From: Arenimonas terrae
Lineage (GTDB): Bacteria; Pseudomonadota; Gammaproteobacteria; Xanthomonadales; Xanthomonadaceae
Reading direction: 5' to 3'
DNA length: 64,000 bases
NCBI RefSeq assembly: GCF_006265115.1
Contig: NZ_SMDR01000003.1
Location: forward strand, 1 to 64,000
Shown: in pieces, positions 1 to 6,261 of the stretch
How the letters are laid out: each line of letters begins with the position of its first letter
How positions within the stretch are numbered: the first letter of the stretch is position 1
The notes under the pieces: generated by a model
What the model was told of the DNA's origin: nothing
Seen by the model: only the letters and a program-made list of their open reading frames with translations
Database searches by the model: none
Program-made: the position numbers and the translations under genes

Positions 1-1
1 C

Positions 2-73
2 GCGCCGGATGATTTGTTCCATGCATCAGAGTCCGTTCCATTGGTGGTCTCCGTCCGGCATAGTGCCGCCTAA
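2..73 (+). CDS. C-terminal end of an upstream cassette gene (partial)
   Basis: Only the last 23 residues are inside the window (ending VVSVRHSAA). The frame is inferred because its TAA stop (71-73) lies within the inverse core GCCTAAC of the first attC, exactly as in the cassette genes ending at 370 and 1259. No function can be assigned. Confidence 0.5.
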   Translation, partial: APDDLFHASESVPLVVSVRHSAA

Positions 74-123
74 CCAATCATTCAAGCCGACGCCTACGGC
101 GCGGCTTAACTAAGGCGTTAGGC
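68..123 (+). other. attC site 1
   Basis: Inverse core GCCTAAC (68-74) and core GTTAGGC (117-123) bracket a stem built from AAGCCGACGCC and GGCGCGGCTT with a short loop and an unpaired A. The total is 56 nt, the same as the following sites. Confidence 0.85.
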
Positions 124-127
124 CGAT

Positions 128-370
128 ATGAGCCACTCGTTGTACTCACTCCTTCAGCGACTTGAGACCGCCAGGATTCCGTTCACGCTTGCGCGGTATC
201 GCCCGGATTCAATCCTCGTCGCAATCACCATTGTTGGAGAACGCGTCGAGATTGATGTTTTCGAGGACGGACACATGGAGGTGTCGCGCTTCAAAGGCCA
301 TGAGGACGTGGAAGGAGGGGCCGCGCTCGTCGCAGAGATCATTTCTGCAAACACCGAGCCAGCGGCCTAA
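128..370 (+). CDS. Integron cassette protein, 80 aa, unknown function
   Basis: The ATG lies 4 nt after the attC core, so there is almost no leader and no clear ribosome binding site. The product is a small soluble alpha/beta-looking protein with a middle stretch of alternating hydrophobic residues (ILVAITIVGERVEIDVF) and an acidic C-terminal half. It has no signal peptide, membrane segment or motif I recognise. The TAA stop (368-370) is supplied by the inverse core of attC 2. The cassette start TTAGGC is complementary to that inverse core, so gene and attC belong to one cassette. The shape resembles small immunity- or partner-type cassette proteins, but that is only an impression. Confidence 0.7.
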   Translation: MSHSLYSLLQRLETARIPFTLARYRPDSILVAITIVGERVEIDVFEDGHMEVSRFKGHEDVEGGAALVAEIISANTEPAA

Positions 371-420
371 CTAATCATTCAAGCCGACGCCTTCAGCGCG
401 GCTTAACTAAGGCGTTAGCC
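365..420 (+). other. attC site 2
   Basis: Inverse core GCCTAAC (365-371) and core GTTAGCC (414-420) flank the same GC-rich stem with loop TTCA. The last base of the core differs from site 1; the next cassette's own inverse core (GGCTAAC) is changed to match. Confidence 0.85.
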
Positions 421-429
421 CTCAAGAGC

Positions 430-846
430 ATGATCACCGTTGCCCGATACTTCGAGCCATCCGAAGCCCACGTGGTTCGCGCACTTCTGGAGTCGGCCGG
501 GCTGAAGGCGACGGTGGCGGACGAGCACCACGTGACCGCGAACTATCCGATCTCTACGGCGCTCGGAGGCGTGAGGGTCCAAGTCCCTGATGAGAACTTC
601 GAGGCGGCGAAAGCCCTTGTCGCCGCTTACGCGAGCGGCGAACTGCAGCGCGAGCTTGAGCGGGACGTTGGTGAGGAACCGGAGGCATGCCCGGCGTGCG
701 GTTCGGTCGAGGTGACCGGACGTGTGCCAGTCAGCACTAAAATGCTGGCAATCGCGGTGTTTCTTCTAGGCTCAGCGACATTCCCTACAACCGACTCCGT
801 GCGAAAGTGTGCGAGCTGCGAGCACAGTTGGTCCGGGGCTAACTAA
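430..846 (+). CDS. Cassette protein with DUF2007 domain and C-terminal zinc ribbon
   Basis: Residues 1-70 look like the DUF2007 'putative signal transducing protein' fold (ITVARYFEPSEAHVVRALLESAGL..., then VRVQVPDENFEAAKALV). This small ferredoxin-like domain is common in bacteria and lacks a settled function. The C-terminal half carries two CxxC pairs (CPACGS near residue 90 and CASCEHSW near 130) separated by a hydrophobic stretch, as in a zinc ribbon with an inserted membrane-prone helix. The stop TAA directly follows the GGCTAAC inverse core. The start at 430 is the first ATG after the attC core. A regulatory or binding role is inference only. Confidence 0.75.
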   Translation: MITVARYFEPSEAHVVRALLESAGLKATVADEHHVTANYPISTALGGVRVQVPDENFEAAKALVAAYASGELQRELERDVGEEPEACPACGSVEVTGRVPVSTKMLAIAVFLLGSATFPTTDSVRKCASCEHSWSGAN

Positions 847-892
847 TCATTCAAGCCGACGCCTTCGGCGCGGCTTAACTTAGGCGTTAGGC
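837..892 (+). other. attC site 3
   Basis: Inverse core GGCTAAC (837-843) matches its own cassette start TTAGCC by complementarity. The core is GTTAGGC (886-892). Stem and length (56 nt) are as in the other sites. Confidence 0.85.
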
Positions 893-896
893 TTCA

Positions 897-1259
897 ATGA
901 GCGCATGGAAAGCGGCAACTCTACTTGTGGTACTGCACGCCCTGTTCGGAGCAGCCTTTGGCGTGTTCATGGACAATCCAGTCGCCGCCATGGTGCTCCA
1001 GGTCATCCAGATTGTTCTAATGGCTGGCGTTATATTTGCTTGGGCAAGCCTGGACGCAAGAGCAGAGGGAAAGTCGCTCGGAACCGCCCAAGGAGTTTGT
1101 CTAATCCTGTTTGGCTACTTTGCCGTTCCGTTCTACCTCGCCTCTTATCGGCAGACTGCCAACTGGTTGCGCTGGACCGGCAAGGGCCTAACAATCTTTG
1201 TTGCGTGCACAGGGGCATTCATGTTGGCCGCCGCTGCCTCATCAGGCATGCTGGCCTAA
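897..1259 (+). CDS. Cassette-encoded integral membrane protein, 120 aa
   Basis: Four hydrophobic segments are visible: residues about 5-25 (ATLLVVLHALFGAAFGVFM), 30-50 (AAMVLQVIQIVLMAGVIFAWA), 62-82 (VCLILFGYFAVPFYLASY) and 95-118 (GLTIFVACTGAFMLAAAA). The start lies 4 nt after the attC core and the TAA stop is inside the next inverse core, so the coding region fills the whole cassette. No family is recognised. Its base composition is closer to average than the surrounding chromosome. Confidence 0.7.
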   Translation: MSAWKAATLLVVLHALFGAAFGVFMDNPVAAMVLQVIQIVLMAGVIFAWASLDARAEGKSLGTAQGVCLILFGYFAVPFYLASYRQTANWLRWTGKGLTIFVACTGAFMLAAAASSGMLA

Positions 1260-1309
1260 CTAATCATTCAAGCCGACGCCTTCGGCGCGGCTTAACTCAG
1301 GCGTTAGGC
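1254..1309 (+). other. attC site 4
   Basis: Inverse core GCCTAAC (1254-1260) and core GTTAGGC (1303-1309) are identical to site 1. The stem is intact and the length is 56 nt. Confidence 0.85.
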
Positions 1310-1348
1310 GTCGGTCCGGTGACAGAGGGCCGCTGACGGGAGAACGAA

Positions 1349-1735
1349 ATGAGGGCCATCATTCTCGGCGCCATTTTTCTGCTGTTGTCCTGTGCCTCCA
1401 GCCGCGCCGCGGCAGTTGACGTAGTCCGATATGTGTATGCCAAGAAGGCTGGGGCCGTTGACCTGGTCTATAGGGTCGATGGAAAGTCATTCAACGAGAG
1501 TGAGCTAAGCCCATATTTTCGTGCGAACACAAAGCGCTGGCCGCGCGATACTTTAGAGCTGCGCCTTGTTTTTGACGGAGATGTCCCGCTGGCTTGGTTC
1601 CATCATGCTCGTCGCACCTTCATATTCTTAGGGTTTGAGAAAATTCGCTGTTTCAGTGGCAGCGCTGAGTCGGGTAAAGCCATTGAAATAGAGGAAGTAG
1701 GACAATCAATCGCACTGCCAGAAGGCGGCTGGTAG
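1349..1735 (+). CDS. Cassette-encoded secreted protein, 128 aa, unknown
   Basis: The N-terminus has a signal peptide (hydrophobic IILGAIFLLLSC, then ASSRAAA with a likely Ala-x-Ala cleavage near residue 22; a Cys in the h-region also allows a lipoprotein reading). The mature part has no motif I recognise. The start is preceded by GGGAGAACGA, a usable ribosome binding site, unlike the earlier cassettes. The base composition is visibly poorer in GC than the chromosome, supporting recent foreign origin. The gene ends 50 nt before the next attC, so this cassette keeps a 3' non-coding tail. Confidence 0.65.
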   Translation: MRAIILGAIFLLLSCASSRAAAVDVVRYVYAKKAGAVDLVYRVDGKSFNESELSPYFRANTKRWPRDTLELRLVFDGDVPLAWFHHARRTFIFLGFEKIRCFSGSAESGKAIEIEEVGQSIALPEGGW

Positions 1736-1786
1736 CGGACCGGGAAAGAGGTTTCCCCCATCCAGTTAAGGCACGCTCGTCCAGGC

Positions 1787-1842
1787 GCCCAACTAATCAG
1801 TCAAACCGACGCCTACGGCGCGGCTCAACTAAGGCGTCGGGC
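1787..1842 (+). other. attC site 5 (slightly degenerate)
   Basis: The inverse core is GCCCAAC (1787-1793). The core reads GTCGGGC (1836-1842), one transition away from the GTTRRRY consensus. The next cassette's own inverse core GCCCAAC implies the original was GTTGGGC. The stem is preserved, with ACTAATCAGTCAAACC replacing the usual CATTCAAGCC region. Confidence 0.8.
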
Positions 1843-1847
1843 CACGT

Positions 1848-2210
1848 ATGCGAGCACTCATCGCAGTTCTTGTCTGTATAGCCAGCGCAGCGTGCGCGCG
1901 CGACACCGGTCTATCTGCAGTCAAGCCTACCCCGCCGACACTTCCGGCAACCCAAGAGGAGTGTCTGGCCCGATCGGGAACTTGGGGGTTTCATGACACC
2001 ACGGAATCCACCGCACCCTTCTGCGCCCTGCCAACCACGGATGCGGGAAAGGCATGTACCGACTCGTCCCAGTGCCAAGGCCATTGCCTCGCGCCAGAAG
2101 GGACTCCGAGAGGGCGAAAAGTCGCTGGTTCTTGCGCGGCCTCATACTTCCCGGGAAGCTGTTTTACGCCCGTCGATGGCGGCAAGGCCTCTGGTCGCAT
2201 CTGCGAGTAG
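1848..2210 (+). CDS. Cassette-encoded Cys-rich lipoprotein, 120 aa
   Basis: A lipoprotein signal (MRALIAVLVCIASAACARD, lipobox SAAC with Cys16) is followed by a proline/threonine linker and a domain with about eight cysteines in pairs (EECLARSGTWG, FCALPT, ACTDSSQCQGHC, GSCAAS, GSCFTP, GRICE), suggesting a disulfide-bonded extracytoplasmic domain. The ATG is 5 nt after the attC core. The family is not recognised; a short Cys-rich envelope protein is a fair description. Confidence 0.68.
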   Translation: MRALIAVLVCIASAACARDTGLSAVKPTPPTLPATQEECLARSGTWGFHDTTESTAPFCALPTTDAGKACTDSSQCQGHCLAPEGTPRGRKVAGSCAASYFPGSCFTPVDGGKASGRICE

Positions 2211-2216
2211 GATGTT

Positions 2217-2272
2217 GCCCAACCATCCATTCAAGCCGACGCCTTCGACGCGGCTTAACTCAGGCGTTGGGA
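2217..2272 (+). other. attC site 6
   Basis: Inverse core GCCCAAC (2217-2223) and core GTTGGGA (2266-2272), whose last base departs from the consensus pyrimidine. The stem has one changed pair at the loop (TTCGACG). The length is 56 nt. Confidence 0.8.
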
Positions 2273-2277
2273 CTCAG

Positions 2278-2775
2278 ATGAAGCACCTCCTTGTTGCACT
2301 AATAGTCTCCCTCAGCACTCCCGCATCAGCATCGGAGACAGACAGCAATGGGCCCACCGTTTTTCAGGAGGGCTCGGCCCAGGCAGTTCTGCCGAGCGAC
2401 ATGGAAGTGACATCCGTTTCGAGCGGGCTTCGCGCCGTGTTCGGCTCTAGCAAGGACCACACTCTTGAACTTTCGTTTAGTCGCTCACCCCCAGGCACAA
2501 GTGCTGACGGAAGAGAATTCGTCAGGGCGGCGGCGGTCGCAAAAGCTGCTCAACTCAAGACCGCTACCGACAGGGTCCTGTTCATGGACCCTGCGGGCGA
2601 CTTGGAGCGCGAGGGGAAGACATTCAGAATCGTTCACTGGCAGATCGGCGTACAGGAGGGTGTTTTTGTCCTGACGGTCACAGCGCCGATGCCTATGTCT
2701 CCGGAGCTGGACGACTTCCTTGGCGCGGGCCTGCAGACTATGGTCAACAGCGTCGCAGCTGTGGATCCTGACTAG
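2278..2775 (+). CDS. Cassette-encoded secreted protein, 165 aa, unknown
   Basis: The reading frame is open from 1993, but the ATG at 2278, 5 nt after the attC core, starts a clear signal peptide (KHLLVALIVSLSTPASASE, cleavage after ASA near residue 18). The mature protein contains residues typical of a small periplasmic alpha/beta domain, such as RAVFGSSKDHTLELSFSR and VFVLTVTAPMPM, but no family is recognised. The TAG stop (2773-2775) lies just inside the decayed attC 7. The 1993 start would run backward through the attC and the previous gene and is rejected. Confidence 0.65.
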   Translation: MKHLLVALIVSLSTPASASETDSNGPTVFQEGSAQAVLPSDMEVTSVSSGLRAVFGSSKDHTLELSFSRSPPGTSADGREFVRAAAVAKAAQLKTATDRVLFMDPAGDLEREGKTFRIVHWQIGVQEGVFVLTVTAPMPMSPELDDFLGAGLQTMVNSVAAVDPD

Positions 2776-2821
2776 TCATCCAGGCCGACGCCCACGGCGC
2801 GGCTAAACCACGGCGTTTTGC
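2766..2821 (+). other. Degenerate attC site 7
   Basis: Alignment to sites 1-6 gives the same 56-nt length. The inverse core has decayed to TCCTGAC (2766-2772) and the core to GTTTTGC (2815-2821). The central stem (GGCCGACGCCCACGGCGCGGC) is still recognisable. The cassette start TTGGGA predicts TCCCAA as inverse core, so two changes are inferred. Confidence 0.65.
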
Positions 2822-2823
2822 CC

Positions 2824-2997
2824 ATGCCCCGAGATTCCAAGGTCTATTTCGTTCGACTGCTGTTCTGGGCAGCCGCCATCTTCGTCATCGCGCGGCCGCT
2901 GCGCACGGTTCGGGCCGAGATTGGTGACGCTGCCTGGCTCCTGGGTTATCGTGAGCGCAGCGCCAAGGACCGATGGGACATCGATATAGATGACTAG
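2824..2997 (+). CDS. Small cassette membrane protein, 57 aa
   Basis: An ATG 2 nt after the decayed core opens a 57-codon frame (MPRDSKVYFVRLLFWAAAIFVIARPLR...DIDIDD, TAG at 2995-2997). One hydrophobic helix (about residues 8-24) is followed by a charged tail with a strongly acidic end. Position in the array and start spacing match the other cassette genes, which is the main support; no homology is recognised. Confidence 0.5.
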   Translation: MPRDSKVYFVRLLFWAAAIFVIARPLRTVRAEIGDAAWLLGYRERSAKDRWDIDIDD

Positions 2998-3043
2998 CTT
3001 TCCTGGCGCCCGTCGTTGGTCGGGGCGTCGGGTTTCAGCTGTC

Positions 3044-3098
3044 GCCGAACCCGTGCTTCCACCCGGCGCCGTCGGCGCGGTCTGACCCAAGCTTCGGA
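3044..3098 (+). other. Strongly degenerate attC site 8
   Basis: GCCGAAC (3044-3050) resembles an inverse core. ACCCGGCGCCGTCGGCGCGG keeps the stem pattern and TTCGGA stands where the core should be. About 55 nt long. Recognised mainly by position between two short genes and by the central stem. Confidence 0.45.
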
Positions 3099-3103
3099 CG
3101 AAA

Positions 3104-3385
3104 ATGACGAACGCCGCTCGACAGATTGCGCAGCACCAGGCCCGCATCCGGCAGCTGAAGCGTGATGCGCTGTTTGGCGGACTTGTCCTGGCCCTGCTGC
3201 TTGCCCTGGTGGTCTGCGCTTTCCGGTTCGACTGGCATGTTCTGGCCAAGGTGGCCCTGCTTCTGCCTTCGCTCGGGATGCTCATGCATGCCGCCGCGCC
3301 CTACACGAGGATGAGGGATCACCGCAGAAAAATCGCGGCGCTGGAGGCCGGGGGCGACCGGGCTGATCAGCACCCAGGCCCCTGA
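3104..3385 (+). CDS. Small two-helix membrane protein, 93 aa (probably last cassette)
   Basis: An N-terminal basic/helical segment (QIAQHQARIRQLKRD) precedes two hydrophobic helices (about residues 24-42 GGLVLALLLALVVCAFRF and 48-66 VLAKVALLLPSLGMLMHA), then a basic helix (RMRDHRRKIAALEAG). This looks like a small inner-membrane protein with cytoplasmic ends. The ATG is 5 nt beyond attC 8, and a 16-nt attC remnant follows 6 nt after the stop, so it is best read as an old cassette. Function unknown. Confidence 0.6.
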   Translation: MTNAARQIAQHQARIRQLKRDALFGGLVLALLLALVVCAFRFDWHVLAKVALLLPSLGMLMHAAAPYTRMRDHRRKIAALEAGGDRADQHPGP

Positions 3386-3390
3386 AAGCC

Positions 3391-3406
3391 CATTCGAGCC
3401 GGCGCC
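3391..3406 (+). other. attC remnant (left half)
   Basis: CATTCGAGCCGGCGCC matches the conserved CATTCAAGCCGACGCC arm of the intact sites at 14 of 16 positions. No right half or core follows. It is the last recognisable trace of the array. Confidence 0.5.
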
Positions 3407-3493
3407 CACTGCACCGACCATTCCATTGGGGCCCGCAGTCGTGGCAGTGTTCCCCCGAGATTGAGGCAACCGGAAGGACATCAGGGGACGATC

Positions 3494-3901
3494 ATGCGGT
3501 TGATTGCACAAGGCCTTCTGTTCCTGCCCTTGGTGCTCGGCTACTGGTACGTGCACGGCAAGCTCGCCATTTGGGTCCAATGGCTTCCCGACTTGTTTTC
3601 CGAGCGGACGTACCAGCTGGCCGGCCTTCTGCTGGGCACCTCTCTGTGCGGCGCGCTGGCGGGGCTCATCGTCTCCGGGCCCGTCCACTTTCTCTACCGG
3701 CCGAGGGCAATCGCCGTGGCCGCGGCCATCGCCCTGCTCGCCGGAGCTTTCGACGCGTATCACCTTCGCCTGGCCGGCGCTTTGCCCTTCACCAAGCTGG
3801 CCCTGCTCCTCGACCTTCTCGTCTTCCTGCTGGCGCTACCGCTGTGCATGCTGCTGTTCAGGCGTCTGGCCCCCAAGCCGCCATTGGCGCCGGTAGCGTG
3901 A
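3494..3901 (+). CDS. Integral membrane protein, 135 aa, unknown
   Basis: Four hydrophobic stretches span most of the protein (about residues 4-22, 38-60, 70-88, 98-120), with arginines between them and a Pro/Ala tail. The ATG at 3494 has AGGGGA 8 nt upstream; a TTG at 3461 in the same frame would add 11 polar residues and has no better site. No family recognised. It could be one more cassette that has lost its attC, or ordinary chromosome. Confidence 0.6.
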   Translation: MRLIAQGLLFLPLVLGYWYVHGKLAIWVQWLPDLFSERTYQLAGLLLGTSLCGALAGLIVSGPVHFLYRPRAIAVAAAIALLAGAFDAYHLRLAGALPFTKLALLLDLLVFLLALPLCMLLFRRLAPKPPLAPVA

Positions 3902-4001
3902 GATCCCATGTCCGCAATCCCAACTGCAGAATTCCTGGTCTGGCGATGATCGCGATCTTTGCGTACGCCAGCGGGCTGAACTCGCGCAACCGGAAGTCCC
4001 C

Positions 4002-4631
4002 ATGAGGTTCGCAGGGCGCATCTCCGACTGGAATGAAGCGAAAGGTTATGGCTTCGTCGTCCCGCACGACGGCGGCGACCGGGCCTTCGTGCATATCAAG
4101 GCCTTCCAGCCCGGCGCGCGCCGGCCGGTGGATGGCGACCTGATTTCGTATGCGATCTCGAAGGATGGGCGCGGCCGGAACAATGCCGTGGATATACGCT
4201 TCGCGGGCCAACGCATCGAAGCGCCTCGGCCGCGGACGGCGGAGCGGTCGCGCCGGCCCCTGCCCCGGATCGCGATGGCCCTGGGGTTCTTCGGACTGCT
4301 GGGGGCAGGCACGGCGCTGTCGGTGCTGCCGGTGCTCGTTCCGGTCGCCTACACACTGCTGAGCCTCGCGTCCTTCCTGATGTACGTGCTCGACAAGGCG
4401 GCGGCAGGCCACGGCGCGCAGCGCACGCCGGAGAGCACGCTGCACTTGATGGACCTCGCCGGCGGCTGGCCGGGCGCGCTGATCGCGCAGCAGACGTCCC
4501 GGCACAAGACGGTTAAGACGTCCTTCCAGTCCGTGTTCTGGTTTACCGTCGTCGCCAACCTGGCGGCCGTCTTCTGGCTGGTGCACAGCGGCACGGCGCG
4601 TTTGCTGTCGACGGCCTGGCTGGGGATGTAG
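4002..4631 (+). CDS. Cold-shock domain / DUF1294 fusion membrane protein
   Basis: Residues 1-66 form a cold-shock (OB-fold) domain with the RNP1-like motif KGYGFVVP and RNP2-like AFVHIKAF. After a basic linker (PRPRTAERSRRPLPR), the rest is DUF1294: helices at about 90-110 and 112-130, the family signature YVLDKAAA, the segment LHLMDLAGGWPGALIAQQTSRHKT and a final helix around 175-190. This two-domain architecture and length (209 aa) are usual for the family. A nucleic-acid-binding protein tethered to the membrane is the usual reading; its role is not established. Confidence 0.9.
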   Translation: MRFAGRISDWNEAKGYGFVVPHDGGDRAFVHIKAFQPGARRPVDGDLISYAISKDGRGRNNAVDIRFAGQRIEAPRPRTAERSRRPLPRIAMALGFFGLLGAGTALSVLPVLVPVAYTLLSLASFLMYVLDKAAAGHGAQRTPESTLHLMDLAGGWPGALIAQQTSRHKTVKTSFQSVFWFTVVANLAAVFWLVHSGTARLLSTAWLGM

Positions 4632-4712
4632 GGGTCCGCCGAAGCGCCTAGCCCTTCCCGGCCGGCGCATGCTGACCGATCATCGGCACCACACACACCT
4701 CACGGACGCACC

Positions 4713-4967
4713 ATGTCCCCTGCCCTGCGCAAACTGCTGGCGATCCTGGGCGGGCTGCTGATCGCCGCGGGCATCACCTGGTACCCCTGGACCTACTGGG
4801 ACCATTTCACCGGCAGCGCCAGTTCGGTGTACGGCATGTCGGCGGTGGTCTGGGCGCCGGCGGCGCTGATCATCGGGCTGGTGGCCGGAACGTCCTTCGC
4901 CGTGGTGGTGTGGCCGCGCCGGCCGCGGCGCGGGCCGGCGCCGCCGAAGGATCACTTCGAAGCCTAG
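4713..4967 (+). CDS. Small membrane protein, 84 aa
   Basis: Two hydrophobic helices (about residues 6-27 and 42-66) are separated by a short extracytoplasmic loop (YWDHFTGSASSVYG). The tail is basic then acidic (WPRRPRRGPAPPKDHFEA). No strong ribosome binding site is seen. Its TAG stop overlaps the TAGAAT -10-like element of the next gene. Family not recognised. Confidence 0.65.
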   Translation: MSPALRKLLAILGGLLIAAGITWYPWTYWDHFTGSASSVYGMSAVVWAPAALIIGLVAGTSFAVVVWPRRPRRGPAPPKDHFEA

Positions 4968-4970
4968 AAT
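4965..4970 (+). promoter_or_regulatory. -10-like TAGAAT upstream of the DUF6868 gene
   Basis: TAGAAT lies 30 nt before the ATG at 5001, leaving a short leader with a GGAG ribosome binding site. The same hexamer precedes genes at 12722, 27021 and 39354. No convincing -35 box is seen. Confidence 0.4.
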
Positions 4971-5000
4971 GACGGCGCGTCGACCACCGAGGAGACCGGC

Positions 5001-5246
5001 ATGGACCTGAGCCTTGTCCAGACCTTCCTGCTGTACTGCGCCGCGATCAACTACGGCATCCTGCTGCTGTGGTTCGCAGTGTTCACGCTCGCGCACGACG
5101 CGGTGTACCGGCTGCACACGCGCTGGTTCCGCCTGTCGCGCGAAAGCTTCGACGCGCTCAACTATGGCGGCGTGGCCGTGTACAAGATCGGCATCATGCT
5201 GTTCGTGCTGGTGCCGCTGCTCGCGGTCACACTGATGAAGACCTGA
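5001..5246 (+). CDS. DUF6868-type small membrane protein
   Basis: An 81-aa protein with an N-terminal helix (about 5-32, VQTFLLYCAAINYGILLLWFAVF), a central charged loop (HDAVYRLHTRWFRLSRESFDALNY) and a C-terminal helix (57-78). Length and pattern fit DUF6868. GGAG stands 8 nt before the ATG. Its TGA overlaps the next ATG by one base (TGATG), so translation of the next gene is probably coupled. Function unknown for the family. Confidence 0.75.
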   Translation: MDLSLVQTFLLYCAAINYGILLLWFAVFTLAHDAVYRLHTRWFRLSRESFDALNYGGVAVYKIGIMLFVLVPLLAVTLMKT

Positions 5247-5629
5247 TGGACCTGCGCATGCCCAAGACCCTCGCCTTCGCCCTCGTCGCCTGCCTGGCCG
5301 CGCTGTCCACCGGCGCCGGCGCCGAGACCCGGATGCGCGGCCACTACTACGGGGGCAAGGGTTTCGAAGTCTTCCGTCCCTGCGGCTCGCCGCAGTCGTT
5401 CTGGGTGGTCGGCAGCGAGCGTCTGATCCAGCGGCTGCGCGATCGCGCCGTTGCGCTGTTCGCGACCGGCGCGCCGCCCGCGCGGTCGGTCTATGTCGAA
5501 GTCTCCGGCGTGGTGGAGCGCGGCGTCGACCCCCGCTATGTGGAGGACGATGGCCCGGGCATGGTCCGCTTCACGTCGCTGCATCGCATGAAGGCGGCGC
5601 CGCCGAAGGATTGCCCGGCCCATGACTGA
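5246..5629 (+). CDS. Secreted protein with possible OB-like domain, 127 aa
   Basis: A signal peptide (PKTLAFALVACLAALSTGAGAE) is followed by about 100 residues beginning MRGHYYGGKGFEVFRPCGS, with a pattern of strands reminiscent of the C-terminal OB domain of NlpE-like proteins (…FEVFRPCGS…FWVVG…VYVEVSGVVE). That likeness is inference. The start at 5246 overlaps the preceding stop; an alternative ATG at 5258 gives a shorter signal peptide. The last 8 nt overlap the next gene. Confidence 0.65.
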   Translation: MDLRMPKTLAFALVACLAALSTGAGAETRMRGHYYGGKGFEVFRPCGSPQSFWVVGSERLIQRLRDRAVALFATGAPPARSVYVEVSGVVERGVDPRYVEDDGPGMVRFTSLHRMKAAPPKDCPAHD

Positions 5630-6140
5630 GGCTTCCGGCCTTCCGGCCCGCGACCCCGGCGGCGACCCCACCGACCGCATCGTCGCCTTCCTGCGCGGCA
5701 TCGGCCTGGACGTGCGCGAAGGCGACGTCGGCGCGGCGCCCTTCCTGCCCGGCCTGCGGATCGAGGCCGGCGCCCTGGTCTTCGACCGCGAACGGCTGAC
5801 CTGGCCGGGCGATCTGCTGCACGAAGCCGGGCACCTGGCCGTGACGCCGGCGGCCCGGCGCGCGCTGCAGTCGGAGGCACTGGACGACGACGCCATGGGC
5901 GAGTTCGAGGCCACCGCCTGGGCCTATGCGGCGACAGTGGCGATCGGGCTGGATCCGGCGGTGCTGTTCCATGAGGGCGGCTACCACGGGCGCTCCGCGG
6001 CCCTGATCACCACCTACTCCTTCGGCGTCTACCCGGGTGTGCAGGGCCTGGTCGCGATGGGCCTGGCGGTGCCGGGCGACGTGGCGCGCGCGCAGGGCCT
6101 CGCCCCGTATCCGGTGATGCGGCGCTGGCTGCGGGAATGA
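5622..6140 (+). CDS. HExxH-like zinc-metallopeptidase-fold protein, 172 aa
   Basis: The motif LLHEAGHLAV (about residues 66-75) is an HExxH zinc-binding signature, followed by an acidic stretch EALDDDAMGEFEATAWAYA that could supply the third ligand, as in ImmA/IrrE-type peptidases. There is no signal peptide, so it is cytosolic. The start overlaps the preceding gene by 8 nt. No DNA-binding domain is present and no partner repressor gene is adjacent, so the target is unknown. Confidence 0.65.
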   Translation: MTEASGLPARDPGGDPTDRIVAFLRGIGLDVREGDVGAAPFLPGLRIEAGALVFDRERLTWPGDLLHEAGHLAVTPAARRALQSEALDDDAMGEFEATAWAYAATVAIGLDPAVLFHEGGYHGRSAALITTYSFGVYPGVQGLVAMGLAVPGDVARAQGLAPYPVMRRWLRE

Positions 6141-6261
6141 GGGCGCTGACGCGCATGGCCGCGTTCATTGCGCGGCTGGCGGGTCCGTCGTACGGTGGCC
6201 GCGGGCTCCGGGTCACCGCCCGGTAGTCCGCCCCTTCCCCCCACTGAACCAGGAGTTCGCC

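Larger units (their letters stand above)
1..3406 (+). mobile_element. Distal part of a chromosomal integron cassette array
   Basis: A succession of short forward genes is separated by 56-nt imperfect palindromes with the layout of integron attC sites: a 7-nt RYYYAAC element, a GC-rich stem (AAGCCG-A-CGCC pairing GGCG-CGGCTT with an unpaired A), and a GTTRRRY core. Six clear sites (68, 365, 837, 1254, 1787, 2217) are followed by two degenerate ones (2766, 3044) and a remnant (3391). Known integron logic adds new cassettes at the attI end, so decay toward the right marks the old, distal end; intI and attI should lie left of base 1. The sites resemble xanthomonad chromosomal integron repeats as I remember them. 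The array looks immobile or ageing at this end. Confidence 0.88.

Noticed and set aside
1993-2277. In-frame extension upstream of the cassette protein at 2278
   Set aside because: It would read through attC 6 and the preceding cassette; the ATG at 2278 begins a signal peptide.
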